Shown here in pieces: positions 62,712-64,000 of a stretch of DNA of 64,000 bases. How positions within the stretch are numbered: position 1 is the first letter of the stretch; the number at the start of each line of letters is the position of its first letter. The notes under the pieces were generated by a model. That model was given only the letters and a program-made list of their open reading frames with translations. It was not told the DNA's origin and did not search any database. The translations under genes and the position numbers were made by a program. Source of the stretch: Sulfobacillus sp. (lineage in GTDB: Bacteria; Bacillota; Sulfobacillia; Sulfobacillales; Sulfobacillaceae); NCBI GenBank assembly GCA_027343695.1, contig DAHWKJ010000099.1:62001-126000 (forward strand), written 5' to 3'.

Positions 62712-63224
62712 TTACACTCCCTTTTTTGGTGCCAAGATCATTATCATAGCGCGGCCTTCAACCCGAGGAGGTCGTTCAACGACCGACACCTCAGCTACCG
62801 CTGCTGCCAATTTCTTCAAGGTCTCTTGACCAATGCTCGCGTGAACAATTTCCCGCCCTCGAAAGATCATGGTGCATTTCACCTTATCTCCCTCAGCCAA
62901 GAACTTTTGAGCACTCCGGACCTTAACGTCAAAGTCATGATCTTCAATGGTGGGACGCATTTTAAGCTCCTTAACGCTGACCACCTTTTGCTTCTTACGA
63001 GATTCTCGATCTCGTTTGGCTTGTTCGTACTTAAACTTCCCGTAGTCCATTAGCCGACAGACCGGAGGACGCGCAGTGGGAGACACTTCCACCAAGTCTA
63101 CTCGGCGTTCCTGGGCCATGGCTAACGCGTCACGCAAGGCCACAATGCCGAGTTGTTCTCCTTCGTCACCGACCAAGCGCACTTCACGAGCCCGGATCTC
63201 ATCGTTTATGCGGAGATCTTTAAT
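62712..63224 (-). CDS. infC: Translation initiation factor IF-3 with a non-canonical AUU start
   Basis: IF3 binds the 30S subunit and checks start codons. A GTG at 63182 would remove the conserved start. The frame continues upstream as [14 protein letters not shown] before [12 protein letters not shown], which is the normal IF3 beginning. The first codon of that segment is ATT at 63224, with GGAGGG ending 8 nt upstream. AUU initiation of infC is known from E. coli and Bacillus and lets IF3 limit its own synthesis. The protein is 170 aa, with [16 protein letters not shown] in the middle and the C-terminal domain starting near 85. Confidence 0.93.
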   Translation of the reverse strand: MKDLRINDEIRAREVRLVGDEGEQLGIVALRDALAMAQERRVDLVEVSPTARPPVCRLMDYGKFKYEQAKRDRESRKKQKVVSVKELKMRPTIEDHDFDVKVRSAQKFLAEGDKVKCTMIFRGREIVHASIGQETLKKLAAAVAEVSVVERPPRVEGRAMIMILAPKKGV

Positions 63225-63358
63225 GTCGCAATCCCTCCTTTTTTCCCAAACAAAAGAGCGAGGATAAACTCCCCGCCCAAATAAAGAGCCAGATCGATTA
63301 CCCTTTTGGCCAAGCCGGAGGGTGAGAAGCCAGCGCTTCTGCTTTGTTCGGTGGTTAT
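63225..63358 (-). promoter_or_regulatory. L20-type autoregulatory leader of infC-rpmI-rplT
   Basis: About 130 nt of leader lie between the promoter and the infC start. It contains a hairpin-forming segment (AGAAGCGCTGGCTTCT). Later comes a terminator-like stem GCGGGGA-GTTTA-TCCTCGC followed by TCTTTTGTTT (63276-63250). In Bacillota this operon has an L20-binding leader with premature termination. The layout fits; the binding structure itself was not modelled. Confidence 0.6.
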
Positions 63359-63364
63359 AGCCAT

Positions 63365-63394
63365 ATTGTACCCAACTCTTGGCCCATACGTCAA
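63365..63394 (-). promoter_or_regulatory. Sigma-A promoter of infC-rpmI-rplT
   Basis: TTGACG (63394-63389), an 18-nt spacer and TACAAT (63370-63365). Both hexamers match consensus in five of six positions. It lies in the gap after the thrS stop. Confidence 0.8.
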
Positions 63395-63416
63395 TACGTA
63401 CCTTTGTCTGCGAGCA

Positions 63417-64000
63417 CTACGCCAGCGGCATCTCGGCTTCTTCCACCAACTCATGTAAGTAATCGGGCCACGGCTTAGCACCGATGTCTCCCTCTTCTCG
63501 GGTACGTACCGAGACCGTATGATTGGTTTGGTCCCGGCCCCCTACCACCAACATCCGCGGGATCTTCGCTAACTGGGCTTCGCGAATTTTATAACCCATC
63601 TTCTGACTCCGCCCATCAACCTCAGACCGAATTCCGTGACGACTCAATTTACGCTGAATCTCTTCGGCATAGGACACCTGTTGATCGGTAATCGGAATAA
63701 TTACAGCCTGGACGGGGGCCAGCCAGAGCGGAAAAGCACCGGCATAATGCTCCACCAGAATCCCCAAAAACCGCTCTAACGATCCCATGATAGCTCGGTG
63801 AATCATCACGGGCCGCTTAAATTCCCCATCGGCCGCAACGTAATGCAAGTCAAAGTTCTCGGGTGTTTGGAAGTCTAATTGGATGGTCGCCAATTGCCAT
63901 CGGCGACCTAGCGAATCGATCGCCGCGATATCCAATTTAGGCCCATAAAACGCCCCGTCTTTCGGGTTAATCTGATACTTTAAACCGCGATCCTGCAAAA
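63417..64000 (-). CDS. thrS: Threonyl-tRNA synthetase (C-terminal part, cut by window edge)
   Basis: The visible 194 codons contain YQINPKDGAFYGPKLDIAAI, WQLATIQLDFQTPENFDLHY, HRAIMGSLERFLGILVEHYAG (motif 3) and the anticodon-binding domain with APVQAVIIPITDQQVSYA and VVGGRDQTNHTVSVR. The N-terminal TGS and editing domains and motifs 1-2 lie outside the window. The start of the visible part is not a start codon. It precedes the infC promoter. Confidence 0.96.
   Translation of the reverse strand, partial: LQDRGLKYQINPKDGAFYGPKLDIAAIDSLGRRWQLATIQLDFQTPENFDLHYVAADGEFKRPVMIHRAIMGSLERFLGILVEHYAGAFPLWLAPVQAVIIPITDQQVSYAEEIQRKLSRHGIRSEVDGRSQKMGYKIREAQLAKIPRMLVVGGRDQTNHTVSVRTREEGDIGAKPWPDYLHELVEEAEMPLA

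Noticed and set aside
63206-63481. 91-codon minus-strand ORF across the infC leader
   Set aside because: It overlaps the thrS end, the infC promoter and the leader hairpins, and shares no similarity with known proteins.

Overview
The window is one continuous stretch of core chromosome from a spore-forming, monoderm member of the Bacillota. It holds the sporulation genes spoIIGA, sigE, sigG and spoIIR, a division and cell wall (dcw) cluster, T-box leaders on ileS and pheS, a PyrR-attenuated pyr operon and strong Shine-Dalgarno sites. GC content looks mid-50s % by eye. The gene content and order remind me of Sulfobacillus-like lineages, but that placement is inference and no database was consulted. 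MurE carries the DNPR motif of meso-diaminopimelate-adding enzymes. Almost every gene lies on the minus strand, so transcription runs from 64000 towards 1. The exceptions are a MscS-type channel gene (3941-4849) and a tRNA-Ala gene (35496-35571). I see no insertion sequence, prophage, CRISPR array or rRNA.

Read in the direction of transcription, 64000-49000 starts with the end of thrS. An IF3/L35/L20 operon follows, with an L20-type leader and an AUU start on infC, then an rRNA methyltransferase, T-box-controlled pheST, zapA with a Spo0A-box-like palindrome at its promoter, mutS2 and tyrS. Next is a small uncharacterised run of a TPR protein, an E1/ThiF-like enzyme lacking its N-terminus and a small degenerate E1-like protein. 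nadE, yebC and ruvCAB complete this part.

From 47000 to 35700 lie sigI/rsgI (envelope or heat stress), yajC, and a run of glutamate dehydrogenase, methylmalonyl-CoA mutase large subunit, epimerase, acyl-CoA carboxylase carboxyltransferase, a 56-residue small protein and a biotin carrier protein. These genes suggest amino-acid and propionyl-CoA catabolism. The run continues into envelope-type genes: a PIG-L deacetylase, an M55 D-aminopeptidase and a sortase-like protein. A tRNA-Ala(CGC) gene with a consensus promoter sits divergently from the dcw cluster.

From 35300 to 17600 is the dcw cluster: mraZ (with four 10-bp-spaced MraZ boxes), rsmH, ftsL, two class B PBPs, murE, murF, mraY, ftsW/spoVE, murG, murB, murA, a DUF881 gene, sbp, ftsA and ftsZ. 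murC, murD and divIB/ftsQ are missing from their usual places.

From 17500 to 12400 is the early sporulation sigma module (spoIIGA, sigE, an MFS gene, sigG, spoIIR), then ymxH. From 12100 to 1 come pgeF, yggS, sepF, yggT and divIVA, then T-box-ileS, lspA, rluD, the MscS gene and a small 2Fe-2S ferredoxin. The pyr operon (pyrR, pyrB, pyrC, carA) ends the window, with carA cut by the edge.

The least ordinary observations are the split E1-like pair (51644-52601), the small ORF inside the acyl-CoA carboxylase genes (39453-39623), the Spo0A-like palindrome at zapA, the long-spacer spoIIGA promoter, the four-repeat MraZ operator, and the SxN-to-SSD change in the second PBP.
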